A stretch of DNA of 64,000 nucleotides from Endomychus coccineus (GCA_958510875.1 OY294070.1:113502703-113566702), one strand, 5' to 3'. Positions 42,570 through 55,300 are shown, counted from the first letter of the stretch. Notes: generated by a model from the sequence alone, not told the origin. Numbers and translations: made by a program.

Positions 42570-43455
42570 GGAAGTAGGTAATTTGTATTTCGATAATCAT
42601 CGATAGAATTGTTGTATTACATAAAATACTCAAAATGGTCGCAGTATGTGCTGATCTCTTGATTCATATTTAACTTAGTGATGACACTCGATATTTTAAA
42701 CTCACATTTAAATATGCATTCGACGCTCTAGTTGCAAAATTCAGCCGCTTTTGAGCGGTTAATAATAATTGTGAACATTCTCTCTTATACTTGTCACATT
42801 ATGCATTTGGCTTTTGATAAGTTTTAAATAAGCGCACCTTCTGGATTCAATAAATTCTTAATACAATACATTATGGAAATGATAATTAAAGGAAATTACA
42901 TCGCTGAGGAAGCAGTAAAGATAAAAATGTGAACAAACGGTAACTTTAAAATATGTGTAACAATTCTTCTGGATGGGAAGAGATGTATGGAGATAAGTGA
43001 GTTTAGTCTGTAACAATTTGAATAAGTTTATGCAATTAAATTAACACCATTCTTTAAGGCATAATACTATTCATCGTTTTCTACATTGTTGCTTCCATTA
43101 TCCATTTAACTAACCATCCAAGAAATTATTAGTGTAAGGCATTCAAGAATGTTGTATTCATCATTATATTGTTCTGTTTTTGCTTGATTTTTATACCTTA
43201 TTCATTTGTTCTCTTATTCTGGTCTAGTTGATTCAAGCACTTCGATTTTAAATAATGCACTTACTCCTGTTCGTTACAACATTCTCTATTTAACTGACTG
43301 GTAAGTTCATCAGGAATTTTTAATTCGTTTTCAAATTGAACATGTTTCATTCAAGAATTTAAAACAATACTGACATCTCCGATGATCTTTGTGGAATTGA
43401 TTCTTATTCTACAATATAATTGTATGAATATGTTGAATACAAAATATACCTATAC
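42570..43455. other. No gene recognised
   Basis: AT-rich sequence with no supported feature. Confidence 0.5.
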
Positions 43456-43722
43456 ATAGTGTTCCAAATTCGACCCTTACCATTGGGATGTCAGTAACCT
43501 TATAACATCGATTAAATGGGGAATGTGGTGCGCTTATTTCTTTAGTTTGAGAATCCGATTCGAAATCAAGGGTAACTGCCACCGTTCCTCTCGTCGATAC
43601 TAAGCTTTTGTAAAAATCGAAATTTTCGATTTTGGCGAATAACTCGGAAGCGATTCGCCATATAATGTAACGTTTGGGCGTTAATAAATCATTATTTAAT
43701 GGTTATTTATTATTCCGATAAC

Positions 43723-44595
43723 TGTTATGAGGTATTTAATCTCAGAAAGAGACAATCTCTGACCTCTGTAGTTTGATAGTCCAAGCTAAGTATGACAATA
43801 CGGTAGCGGGCCGTTGGAGAAGCGGAGGATTGTCGCAAGAGGGGGCACGTTTCTCACATCCGGAAAGAGGTTGAATGCGGATGTGAAGATGATCATCTTG
43901 AGAGTTACTTTTGACAAGGTAAGATCGATAAAAATCGATTTTGATATTTCATAATAATTCTGTAAATTGAAAGTCTATATTGTTGTGAATAAATATTATT
44001 ATGATATCTTGATTATTCTAATTACATATTATCAATGTGATATTATTCGCTATATAAACTTATCCTTGTTGCATACCAAGAACATTTTTTTCTCATATTC
44101 GGTTGCATGCAATTAATTGCAAAACTATATTTCTTTTTACCGTCACTAAATAGAGTAATAAATTTGTCAAGTTAATCATCAGAATTGTTCATATTGTTTC
44201 ATTACGGCTTGTTTAACCTAGCAAATGAACCACGGGGTTTCGTGGTATTCACCACCTCGAAATTACATTCTTCTTAATAAATTTGATACAATATGGACAT
44301 TTTATGATGAAGTATTTGTGATATGAAGGAATGATTATCTGATCTGGGTGATTATAAATAAAGACAAATTACTCAGTTACTGCTTTATGGCAGTGAACCT
44401 TCTGATATTTTACTTGGATATTCAGAAACTATTCCGAGTTTCATACTCTTATTCCAGCATAACTATATAACCAGTAAACTAATAACTAATTATTTCCTTT
44501 CAGATTTCAATATTGCAATTTAATAAATTGTTAGTCTCTGCTTAAAAAATTTCCTGTATTTCATTTATTCTCTTGAAAACCTTACAGTGGCGCCC
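43723..44595 (+). mobile_element. Possible solo-type LTR with primer-binding site
   Basis: Inside the left-arm insertion the DNA starts TGTTATGAGG and ends CTTACA, the TGT...ACA ends expected of an LTR. It is followed after one base by TGGCGCCC (44588-44595), which fits a tRNA-Lys-type primer-binding site. The LTR would be 864 bp. No gag/pol follows; only about 150 bp of other sequence is left before the transposon arm resumes. I could not find a second LTR copy, so this is tentative. Confidence 0.4.
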
Positions 44596-45639
44596 AAATT
44601 AACGTGGTATAGAATATTGTTGATGGTTAAAAAGGGGAAAAAATGGTTATTTCTATAATTTTTCTTATCTCTTATATTCATTCAGTTAACTTGAGTTACA
44701 TTGAAATAATCCCAAAAGGTTCCTTCAAAACCTTACAACAAGGACAGAACTTTGACATTATAGAGGCACTTTTTTGTCAAATTTTTTCAAAAATTTTCAG
44801 TTATCGAGATATGAGCGTCATATTGATTTTTTAGAGATTTGGATTCTATGTAAATTTCCATTTTCAATGACGTATCACACTTTGTGTTTTTTCATTGGTT
44901 GACTCACAAAATAGTTATTTTTGTATCAAGTGCGTAAATGAACATGAAATTTATACACGAAATACAAACAACATTTTTTGTACAACTGTGAATGTGAATT
45001 TACATCGTCTGAAATATATTAAAAATAATACTTCCAATATAATTTCACAGCATCCAATGGTCTTTCTGTGTCGTTACTATAGAAACGGTTTGTTGACACG
45101 CCGCGTGTTTGACTGTTTGACTGTGTTTGCTCGTAGTTGCTTCAATTTCGACATGGAACATCTTCGGAAATTTATGTTGGAAGTAATTGTTCAAACTTTA
45201 CTATCAATTATTATTCCAATAAATGAAATTGTTTTATGATAAATAATCAATCAATAATTGTCTCTGTTAAAAATAAATCCTTCAAAAAGTAATATTTCAT
45301 GTTTATTTCGTGAATTATTTTGGCAGTGAAAAAAAGTCTTTTTTTCACGGTGAAAAAAAGTAAACATTTACGCATCAATAGAGATGCAGAAATGTCAAGT
45401 TTTTTTGACAGCTGTACAAAAAGAGGATTTTTGTTTTCATGTAAGTGGCTAGGCAGTATCATAATTTATATCCGGAAAGAAGACAGCCCCACCGTACAAT
45501 TTTTCCCTAAGTAGAAATTTGCAACAATATTTTTTTTTGTTACACCCAGAGAAAAATATAGCTCTCTTCGTTATCCCAACAAAATATTGAAAATATCGAA
45601 AATATTATTAATGAGACACGAAAAATTCCAACAAGAGAT

Positions 45640-46270
45640 ATAACATAACATTATTAACTAACACGTCTATACTTAGACATTTGGAAAAGAATAAATACCA
45701 TCCTTACAAGCTGGTGATTGTACAAAAAGTAAAACCTGACGTCTTGAGTATTGCCACTAGTTAACAATCAGTGCGAATTAAATAGATAATTTTCCTTTAC
45801 CTTAAGCTGTGCTAGACTGATGAAAGAAGATTCCATAATAATGAAATATTCAATGAACATAATCACCAAAATTGGGACCCAAATAACCCTCATAACAAAA
45901 GGTAGGTAAGTAATTTAGATAGGTTCCTTTTTGCTCATAACATGCATATGTTAAAGTCATTAATTACTAGATTTTGGGGAACAAGATTATGGGGTCCAAT
46001 TGGAGCTGCTACAAACTTCTAATCATTTAGATGAGATACCGTTAATTGAACACGGAAGAATGTGATTTCAGCTCCCCCTCATAATGCACGAACTGTGCAA
46101 AATTAACTTGCTAATCAGTTTGGTCCACAATTGATAACAAATAATGGACCTGTATGATGGCATCCTAGATCGCCTGAACTTATCCCTCTTGATTTTTATC
46201 TCTGCTGTTATGCAAAAAACTAGACGATTTGAGGCAAAGGGTTCTGGATACCTCTTAAAATATCAATAGA
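45640..46270 (+). pseudogene. IS630-like Tc1/mariner transposase (heavily decayed)
   Basis: In broken frames I read HLEKNKYHPYKLVIVQKVKP, similar to the second HTH region of this family. Near 45800 comes CTDERRFHNNEIFNEHNHQN followed by WDPNNPHNK, the first catalytic Asp block. Near 46068 comes APPHNARTVQN, just after the position of the second Asp, then WHPRSPELIPLDFYLCCYAKN, the third acidic block. All lie on the plus strand in the correct order over about 630 bp. Many stops rule out function. The family is the same as the copy at 26241-27240, but from a different lineage judging by the words. Confidence 0.75.
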
Positions 46271-46889
46271 TTACACGGTAAGCGGTAAGTCATGTGTGTT
46301 ATTTCCTAATAGTATGCATTGAAAGCAATTTTGAACAGAATCTTTAATTTTTATTTCTTTTTGTTGTTAAATTGATTAATAAAACTGTTGTTAAACTGTT
46401 GATGAACATTTATTTGAATTTGTTTCACTTCAATTGAATCGGTTTTTTCTTAACACACCTCTTACTTAGAAAACAGAAATCGTCTTCTTATGAGTCAATC
46501 TACGAAAAAAACATTCACCAGTGTGATATGTCATTGAAATGAAATTTTATGTAGAATACAAATCCGTAAAAATCCAATATGGCGCCTATAAGAAAATCTG
46601 AACGTCATATCTCAAAAACTAAACATTTTTGAAAATCTGACAACCCTACTGAAACGGCAATAAAAAAGTGCCTTTATAATGTAAAAGGTCTGTCCTTGTA
46701 CGGCAAATCGTTTCCGAGTTATTCGTTAAAATAATTAAAACTAACATTTTCGATTTTTCACAAATAACTCAGGAACGGTCGCAGTTAGCCTTGATTTCGA
46801 ACCGGACTCTTAAACAGATGAAAAAAGCGCACAACTTTCGCTTTTAAACCGATGTTGTAGCTCTGACAGGGTCGAATTTAGGACACACT

Positions 46890-47528
46890 TTGAGAATAAC
46901 TACTAAATCTGATGAAAGTTAATATCAATGAAGAGCGAATAAAATCATTATAAGCGTTGATACAATGTGAAATGAATAGATTTGCTGGACATTTTAATGA
47001 GAATTTTTTTAGAGCTTCAAATTGTATGCTTGTTTGTATAATATCAATTATTGACGCTTTCGGGTCCATCCAATTATCTTGCCATATTTTGTTCACTAAA
47101 TGGTGACAATCACCAATTCATACTGAAGGTATAAGCTTTGCATTCAAAACCTGTACCTTGTTGTAAAATATTGCTTCATTTGATTTCACTTTGAATTGCT
47201 TTGGAAAAACAAAAGTTATACAGCTGTTCACAACAAATGTGAAGGTAAACTAATTTCACTCAAGATAGTGACTGAAATGAATAAAGTTTATAAGATACAA
47301 ATAACTTATTGGCACTTACATTTCAAATTTCATTACATTACGTTTCATTTCGTTATGGTTACCAAGACTGTGGTCAACACAAAAACATCAAACAAATGTA
47401 CATCACGTTGGTATTTAGAAATGCGAATATGAATTTTCACAAATAGATTGTCGAAATTCGAGTAACAGAATTTACAAATTAAAGTGGTATCAACGTAGTA
47501 GTGTTTAAGAATACAATATAGTAAACTA
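46890..47528. other. No gene recognised
   Basis: AT-rich stretch between two transposons; no supported feature. Confidence 0.5.
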
Positions 47529-49064
47529 CACACATCAAAAGTAACTAAGGGTCAAGCATATTTTGGGATTGTTTGTTAATTCTCGGAAATCCACGTGGCA
47601 TTATCGCGTTGCAGATCTTTGTTTGTTATTTACACAATACTTTTTTATCATTTTGAACATCATGGCATGCGTTCCTCTTTTTTCCAACGACTATTCATTT
47701 TCTTCATGTCGTACCTTGTTTCATTCATCAGATCAAATCAGATGTTATCCGACCAGCGAATGGTAATTATTGAAAATTTTGAGTAGTGTTGTTTGTCTAA
47801 ATTATGGAACGTAATCACCTTCAGAGAGACGTGTACTTAAGGGCCATTGGAATGCTTCAAGCTGAAATTTCGCAGAGGGTTGTTGCCAATGAATTAGGGT
47901 CTAACCAGTCCACTATAAGTCGCTTATGGATTCGTTATAATCAAACTGGTGATGTTAGAGAGCAACATACTGGCCGTATCAGAATAACAACGGCGGCACA
48001 GGACAGATTTCTGAGAATTCAAGCTCTGAGAAATCCAACCCACACGACAGGTCAACTAAGTTTGGAACTCAGAAACGCTCACCATATACAGATAAGTGAA
48101 CAAACTGTGAGAAATAGACTACACGAGTCCAATTTACGTGCCAGGCGTCCATGGAGAGCTCCACCATTATCCAGAGGAAATCGCGAGGCCCGAATAGTCT
48201 GGGCTAGAAATTACATCGAATGGGGCGTGCAAGAATGGACTCCTGTGTTGTTTAGTGATGAATCGAGATTCGGTTTACGTCCAGATACTAGACGTACTCG
48301 TGTATGGAGACAACCTGGAAATGTTTGGAGACTTAGGACTGCACAGGAAGTTCACAGCTACCAAGGCGGAACGGTGATGGTTTGGGGTGGTATCAGCATT
48401 GGCGGAAGAAGCGACCTCGTATTGCTGGAGAGGTTTGTAAATGCTCTTAGATATAGGGACCTGATATTAGAACCATTTGTCATTCCGTATGCAGCTGCAG
48501 TAGGTGAAAACTTCATCTTCATGCATGACAATGCGCGCCCTCATACCGCCGCGATCGTAAGAGATCACTTGGATGAGAGTGGTATAAGTGTTTTGGATTG
48601 GCCTGCTCAATCGCCAGACCTGAATCCGATTGAGCATGTGTGGGATGTGCTTGGCAGAAGAATTTTAAGGCGTTACATTCTCTTTCAGACACGAAATCAA
48701 TTGTTCCATACTCCGGTTGAAGAATGGAATGCGATTGATCAGGAAAGCATCGATAACCTTATTCTCAGCTTACCAAATCGATGTAGGGCAGTTTTGAACA
48801 ATCGCGGTGGACACACTCTGTATTAAACATTGACCAGTAATAATTTTTTCGCTCAGAATCCTAAGTGCATTGAATTCGAATTTTTCACTCTTTTCAGTTA
48901 GATTAAAGCATTCAATTGATTTGCAAACTTTGTATGAAATTATAAATAAATTATGTGGCAAAAGATTATGTTCTACGTGGGTAACAAAAATTGTATTGAA
49001 TTTCCCATTACCAAGTGACGAAACCCTAAAAATATCGCTGACCCCTACATTTTTTTGATGTGTG
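47529..49064 (+). mobile_element. Complete Tc1-family transposon (1536 bp)
   Basis: The left end CACACATCAAAAGTAACTAA and the reverse complement of the right end CACACATCAAAAAAATGTAG share a perfect 12 bp tip, and similarity continues for about 40 bp (GGGTCAnCnATATTTT). TA dinucleotides lie on both sides (47527-47528 and 49065-49066). The single intact transposase gene sits between them. This is the only element in the window with intact ends, a target duplication and an uninterrupted transposase frame. Confidence 0.93.
47804..48826 (+). CDS. Tc1-family transposase, intact, DD34E
   Basis: The 340-codon frame encodes a complete cut-and-paste transposase that would bind the element ends and move the DNA to TA sites in the nucleus. 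The N-terminal helix-turn-helix region spans about residues 1-110. It includes QRVVANELGSNQSTISRLW, a GRIR (57-60) version of the usual GRPR hinge, and a second HTH ending SEQTVRNRLHES. The catalytic triad is visible: D152 in FSDESRF, D242 in FMHDNARPH, and E277 in SPDLNPIEHVWD, with exactly 34 residues between D242 and E277. GGTVMVWGGIS (188-198) is the conserved Tc1 core. The length is that of known active Tc1-like enzymes, and no stop or frameshift is present. The start is the first ATG, 275 bp inside the left end. Activity itself is inferred. Confidence 0.95.
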   Translation: MERNHLQRDVYLRAIGMLQAEISQRVVANELGSNQSTISRLWIRYNQTGDVREQHTGRIRITTAAQDRFLRIQALRNPTHTTGQLSLELRNAHHIQISEQTVRNRLHESNLRARRPWRAPPLSRGNREARIVWARNYIEWGVQEWTPVLFSDESRFGLRPDTRRTRVWRQPGNVWRLRTAQEVHSYQGGTVMVWGGISIGGRSDLVLLERFVNALRYRDLILEPFVIPYAAAVGENFIFMHDNARPHTAAIVRDHLDESGISVLDWPAQSPDLNPIEHVWDVLGRRILRRYILFQTRNQLFHTPVEEWNAIDQESIDNLILSLPNRCRAVLNNRGGHTLY

Positions 49065-49070
49065 TATAAA

Positions 49071-49168
49071 AGAGTCCATACTGTGCATTCACTATAACAT
49101 TAAAAATAAGAAATAATCACTCTTATCCACTAAAAGTACTGTTAAAGTACTGAGGACCTTTCATCAAT
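49071..49168 (-). repeat. Penelope-type terminal motif, copy D
   Basis: On the minus strand it reads TGATGAAAGGTCCTCAGTAC, an AGTACT...AGTACT hairpin, then TTAGTGGATAAGAGTGATTA and TTTCTTATTTTTAATGTTAT. It begins five bases after the right target TA of the Tc1 element. The stem-loop following CTGATGA in other copies is missing here. Confidence 0.6.
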
Positions 49169-49230
49169 GAAAATCTTTACTTATAATATACAGGAAGTAT
49201 ATATTATTATATATGTAAGAAAATATTTTG

Positions 49231-49350
49231 ATTTAGGTACATAGATTTTTGAACACGCTAATAGCCAATTTGATACACTCAAATTCGAAATAGAAACATA
49301 TAAGCAGCTTCCTTTCCCTAATATTAACATTATAAAATATGGCAATCACC
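49231..49350 (+). pseudogene. Penelope-like RT fragment
   Basis: This short plus-strand piece reads NTLNSQFDTLKFEIETYKQL, then PFPNINIIKYGNHH. It aligns with KLSSQFDSLRFTVKIETDNQ, then LPFLDINIIKHGNHL, in the minus-strand Penelope-like relic at 36690-38010. It is only about 120 bp long. Confidence 0.75.
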
Positions 49351-49459
49351 ATCTCAAACAGTTCAATAAAATGCAAAAGTTTCACTCTTTATCCTTCAGT
49401 AATTATTAAATTTCATATTTTGTTTTTTAAATTTGCAATATAACCCATTGGTATATATA

Positions 49460-50006
49460 TGAGGGCAAGGTTCCTGAAAAATAAAACAGATGGCGCCACT
49501 ATCGAAAATCCCATGTGACATTTGTAATAAACCATCTTTAACTAGAACGCATTCAAATTTTCAGACTGATATGTCCAAAGAGTTCTATATATAGAGTAGA
49601 CTAGTAGTGTGTTAACTATAGGAAAGCGCTAATAAGTAGTCGGACATTCTGTCCTTCTCGCACATGTTAGTGCGCTCTCACTCGCACTGTCTCCCCTTCT
49701 ATCACAAAGAGTATAAGAATACAAGAATAAATATAACGCGCGCACATCGTGCGAGTGAGAGCACAGTACATGTGCGAGAAGGACAGAATGTCCGTTAACA
49801 TACCAGTGAAAGGCTTAGTTGTCTACTCTACATATAGAACTCTTTGGATAAGTCATTCAGTTCTACTGCTTTGACACCCATCCAAAGCAAGCAGCCTTGA
49901 AGAGTTTCGGAAACATGGAAAAAAGTGAATTTCGCGTCTTGATCAAACATTATTTCTTGCGTGGAAAAAACATTACGCAAACCAAAGCACCGCTTGTTCA
50001 ACATTA
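49460..50006 (+). mobile_element. Truncated mariner (same family as 17949-20369), split by a MITE
   Basis: The left end GAGGGCAAGG, then AATAAAACAGATGGCGCCAC and the transposase start MEKSEFRVLIKHYFLRGKNI (ATG at 49914), match the right end of the mariner at 17949-20369 read in reverse. Homology stops abruptly at CAACATTATG (50006), in the N-terminal HTH region. The right half and right inverted repeat are absent. A MITE sits in the 5' UTR. Confidence 0.88.
49576..49846. mobile_element. 271 bp MITE (CAAAGAGTTC ends), 8 bp TSD, inside mariner
   Basis: The ends CAAAGAGTTCTATATATAGA and TCTACATATAGAACTCTTTG are inverted repeats, extending through GTAGAC. A second inverted pair inside (GGACATTCTGTCCTTCTCGC and its complement) makes the element largely self-complementary. 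The flanking octamers GATATGTC (49568-49575) and GATAAGTC (49847-49854) agree at seven of eight positions. Other copies: 53044-53281 and the truncated 62769-62893. No transposase inside. An 8 bp duplication points to hAT or P. Confidence 0.9.
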
Positions 50007-50009
50007 TGT

Positions 50010-51490
50010 CACCATCTTGGTTTTTGGCTCTTCTCGTCGTGATTTCAAACCCATGCATGTGAGAACGATTTTGAGTAGAGTAGTACTCTTTTTGTAAGTT
50101 AAAAGTACCTACAATTTTACTGTTTGTACTATTCATTATGTAAAAATGATGAAAGTATGAATGAATATAACTTATATAGGGTTATATCTCATAACAGACA
50201 AATTGAAAAGAAGAAGTTTTTCCTTTCCTTTTTGGCTCACTCAATAACTCCGTCTTAACCCTTTGGGCATAGGCGCAGCGTACCACTTATGTATATTAGA
50301 GATGACATTGATTGACAGATATATTAATCAGTGAAAACTCAAATCTTCAATACTAACGTCTTTATTATGAATATGTCAATCTTTAGCATGCAACGCCAAC
50401 CAACGCATATTATCGTTTTGTTTTTGACGTGACTATGTTAAAATTATATTTAAATGCTTTCTCTTAAATACATGAGAGATGTTCTGAACCATGTCTGAAC
50501 TAATCATTATTTCAAGTTGCGACCATGATAGTTGAGGTATACATAATATACTATTTATATATATTCATACATTTATCTTACATGATTAAAAACACTTGGA
50601 TGCACATCTACATTTTAAACCAGGCACTTATATTCGCTCAAATTCATTGTTAGTCATACATTCTGGGCATGTGATTTCGGCTATATAATGAAAACACTGT
50701 TAGAGTATGGAGCTTCGAAATTAAAACTTGATGATGTCTGTTTAACCACTTTCGTCTGCGGTTATCCTTTTGAGAATTTTGTTCATCAGATTCTAAAAAT
50801 GCATCATTAACAGAAGGGTGCTTCAGAAGCTAAAACAAAAACAGCGTTATTGCCACAATTTGAGACATGGGGGCTTGCAACGTTGAAGCCTTGAAACAAC
50901 ATAGAGTCAAACCCCCTTTCGTCACGCCGACAAATTTCACGAATGTTTCTAGTGTCAAATAATATATTTCTATTTAGGAATACTGCAGCGGTCACAGTTA
51001 CGATAAAAAAAAATTTTAAGCGAAACTTTGAAGAGACCCTTTGGAAAAGTTAATGAAAAAATTGAGGTATTTATGTCTACTTATTTTTTTACTAGACTAT
51101 CGATTGTTATTATAGTTAGAACTTTCAAATATGTGAGCCTAATTATAATGGGTTTCAAAATATGCTATTAACACAATCTAGAACCATTTATCTTCTATTA
51201 ACTCTAGATTAGAATTGATTTATGATTCGTGTCTATTTTAATTCAATGTATATTGTGGAGAATTATTATCCTGTCAGTTTAGGTGATGCGTAAAATTGGA
51301 GAATAATCAATCGGCTATCTTATAAAAACTCATTATGCTATTATACAATCTGGAAGCAGAGTATTCTCTCTCAAAATGGAAAATATATATATATACATTA
51401 CTGTGAATCCAATTCAATATCAAAATAATGATATAGTTTAATGACCTCGTCACAAGAGTCCCAAAGGTGTTCATCGAAAATGTCCACTTA
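50010..51490. other. No gene recognised
   Basis: AT-rich sequence with no supported feature. Confidence 0.5.
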
Positions 51491-51496
51491 TATTGT

Positions 51497-52283
51497 ACCG
51501 TGACATCAAAAAGTATCTTGGTCAAGGGTGGTTGTGGAATCTAAAACGTGTGTCTTTACTTGTGTCAAATTAATTAATTTGAAGTTTGTAAAATTGCGAA
51601 ATTTCGCAATTTTATACGAATGTTATAACACTCAGAAGTCTCTAGCGCTTCAGACTCCGGGATTTTCACTTGGCCTATCGAAATTAGAAGGTTCGAATTA
51701 TCTAAAAACATAATTGCATGATCGCCAGACGTCCTATGTAATTGGGTACGAACGAAATCATTTTGACGTTTCCCTCGAGAAGCTCGCTACGCGTCAGTTG
51801 AGACCTGAGAGTACCTGCTTCTATTTTAATTAAATTTTCCTATTTAAACGGAATTTTTGGAAAAAAGAAGGGCCGTCGGGTGCGTATCGCGACTAAATCT
51901 AACTATATGGAGCGAAAACGGTACGCAAAAAGCCCTCGTAAAGAAGTTCTATGTTCCTAACTTTTGCACTTTTCCAACTCGCGAGCTACGGGCTTCTCAC
52001 GTGAACGTCATTCCATTTCTCGAAAATTAACTATTTTAAAACTATTTTCGACCCGGTTTGTGGCTATCCTGACCTTTTAAAAGGTTCAAACATTTCGACA
52101 ATTTTTATTACTATATTAATTTGTATTCATTATTGTTTTACAACTGAAATAAATAGGTATGAAATTTGTAGGTTATTGATGATGTCAGTGTGACAGTGAC
52201 ATAATTATTTCAAACGTAAACTAAGACATACGTTTTAGATTCCACAACCACCCTTGACCAAGATACTTTTTGATATCTCGGTA
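51497..52283. mobile_element. Non-coding element with about 60 bp near-perfect inverted ends
   Basis: The left block ATCAAAAAGTATCTTGGTCA, then AGGGTGGTTGTGGAATCTAA and AACGTGTGTCTT, is repeated inverted at 52227-52275 with one substitution. The outer tips (ACCGTGAC and its partner ACCGAGAT) also agree mostly. The 0.79 kb interior has no transposase frame. I could not decide on a target duplication; TA-rich text flanks both ends. Confidence 0.8.
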
Positions 52284-52289
52284 TATATA

Positions 52290-53040
52290 GACAGGATTAA
52301 TACACAAGATGAAAGTGAATAGGTACCAGGATTACTCAGTCAAGACCTTTAACACAACTAGCTGAAGCTGTAACCTTAAGATTCCCTGTTTACAAGTTCG
52401 AAAGTGCAATTTCCTTCAGATTACGTTAAACGATTTACGATTTATTAATGTGGTCCACACATATTTTCTTGTTACGAAAAGTCATCTTTTTGACGCTGAT
52501 TGTTATTGTAAAGAGTGGTTAATTTCAACATTGAGTGCTAAAATGAGTTTAGTAACATACACACATATTGCTTTTCACTTAGTTGGCAGCAAATTTGCTA
52601 CTACAGATTTTGCCACTTGTTCAACGTCCGAAGGTTGATAGAAGATATAAATGTGGATATTTTGACAAATATGTCTTGACATTGGCGCTTTTCCATGGTA
52701 ACTCTTATATCACGATTTTTGCATTATTCTCTCCATATAAAGGCACAAAAATGGCTTTGATACCATCTAATTGAAAATGAAACGTACTGAAATTTTTTTT
52801 TGTTATAGCCGCATTACAAAAAATCTTGTATAAAACATGATGCAAACGGCGTGTTTTTGCACACGATGTGTTAGATACTTAATACCTATTCAATTCCTCT
52901 GAGTGAATTGATTTCAAGCATTATGTTTCATAGTTGTGATTCACTATTTGCTTTTCTATATACTCTTACTCTGAAATATTTCAAGCCACAACATAACAAC
53001 GCAAGCTTTTATTTCCTTAGAGAATTTAGTACTCAGTTCA
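52290..53040. other. No gene recognised
   Basis: AT-rich sequence with no supported feature. Confidence 0.5.
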
Positions 53041-53043
53041 CCC

Positions 53044-53281
53044 CAAAGAGTTCTATAAATAGAGTAGACAAGTAGTGTGTTAAGCATAGGTAAGTAAGTA
53101 GTTTGGACATTCTGTCCTTCTCGCACATGTAGTGCGCTCGTAGTGCGCTCTCACTCGCACGGTCTCCCCTTCTATCACAAGAGTATAAGAATACAAGAAT
53201 AAGTATAACGCGCGCACATCGTTGTCCATCAACTTTACCAGTGAAAGACTTAGTAATCTACTCTATATATAGAACTCTTTG
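53044..53281. mobile_element. MITE (CAAAGAGTTC ends), second copy
   Basis: This shares both ends and the internal GACATTCTGTCCTTCTCGCA block with the copy at 49576-49846. A 10-15 bp internal duplication (AGTGCGCTCGTAGTGCGCTC) is present, and part of the right inner arm is missing. The flanking octamers do not match, so the duplication is lost or one end was altered. Confidence 0.85.
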
Positions 53282-53675
53282 GTATCTTTGGTTATAAAGG
53301 ATAAATGAATAATTTTCAATTTTCACGAAGTGTGCTATCTAGTAACGGAAGAACGAAGTAATGTTTGACAAGTATTCTGTGAAAATTTGTTTATTCTTAT
53401 TGAACGAGAGTATATTTCTGGCCAGGGTATATGGGAATCTGAATTTCAATGTTATTTCACTCGTCCGATTCAAATAAATATCAATTCCTGACATCCAGAG
53501 AGAATACGTCTTACTCTCTGCTGACATCTATGTGAGATGCGCTCGACTACATGCAGATCTATCCAATCAGAATCACAGATTTATAGTCTGTGATCGGAAT
53601 CAAAATTATCACAGAACTGGATTTTCAACTGTAAACCATTGAAGTAGAGCTTTGTTTAGTTTTCTCTGTTACGAT

Positions 53676-53713
53676 CATAGATCACTCTACTACCGGTAGT
53701 AGAGTTATCTATG
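53676..53713. mobile_element. 38 bp P-type remnant: two TIR tips fused, with 8 bp TSD
   Basis: The sequence is CATAGATCACTCTACTACC followed directly by GGTAGTAGAGTTATCTATG. The halves are inverted copies with one mismatch and equal the outer 19 bp of the P-type element at 3103-4586. The flanking octamers GTTACGAT (53668-53675) and GTTATGAT (53714-53721) agree at seven of eight positions, as expected for a real insertion of this family. It lies 257 bp upstream of the Hs3st start codon. Confidence 0.88.
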
Positions 53714-53970
53714 GTTATGATTTTCTGCATGACTGCGTCTGCATGGACAAACTTATGATTCTCCAATACCAATTGTCCAAACAAAAACTAGTTATTGTAA
53801 ACACAACACATAATCAATGGGTTAAAATTTTTATTACATAACCACCGGCTAGTAAATCAGATGAGCAAGAACGAAAATTGAATGTTGGAACAATCTTACA
53901 AAGCAAGCAAATTCAAGATGTATCTAAATGATACATAACAATAATTTAGAGATGAATTTAAATAATTGGA

Positions 53971-55300
<1,330 letters not shown>

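Larger units (their letters stand above)
43459..46888 (+). mobile_element. Decayed Tc1/mariner-type element with long inverted ends
   Basis: The left end (GTGTTCCAAATTCGACCC) matches the reverse complement of the right end (GTGTGTCCTAAATTCGACCC). Similarity continues inward through TTCGAAATCAAGGNTAACTG and GAATAACTCGGAANCGATT. After a jump on the left side from about 43668 to 44735, the match resumes with AAGGACAGA..TTT.ACATTAT and runs to about 44910 (right arm 46490-46700). The left arm therefore contains an insertion of about 1.07 kb. A broken transposase lies between the arms. Confidence 0.8.

Noticed and set aside
53036..53289. 8 bp target duplication for the MITE at 53044
   Set aside because: The flanking octamers GTTCACCC and GTATCTTT do not match, so no duplication is claimed for this copy.
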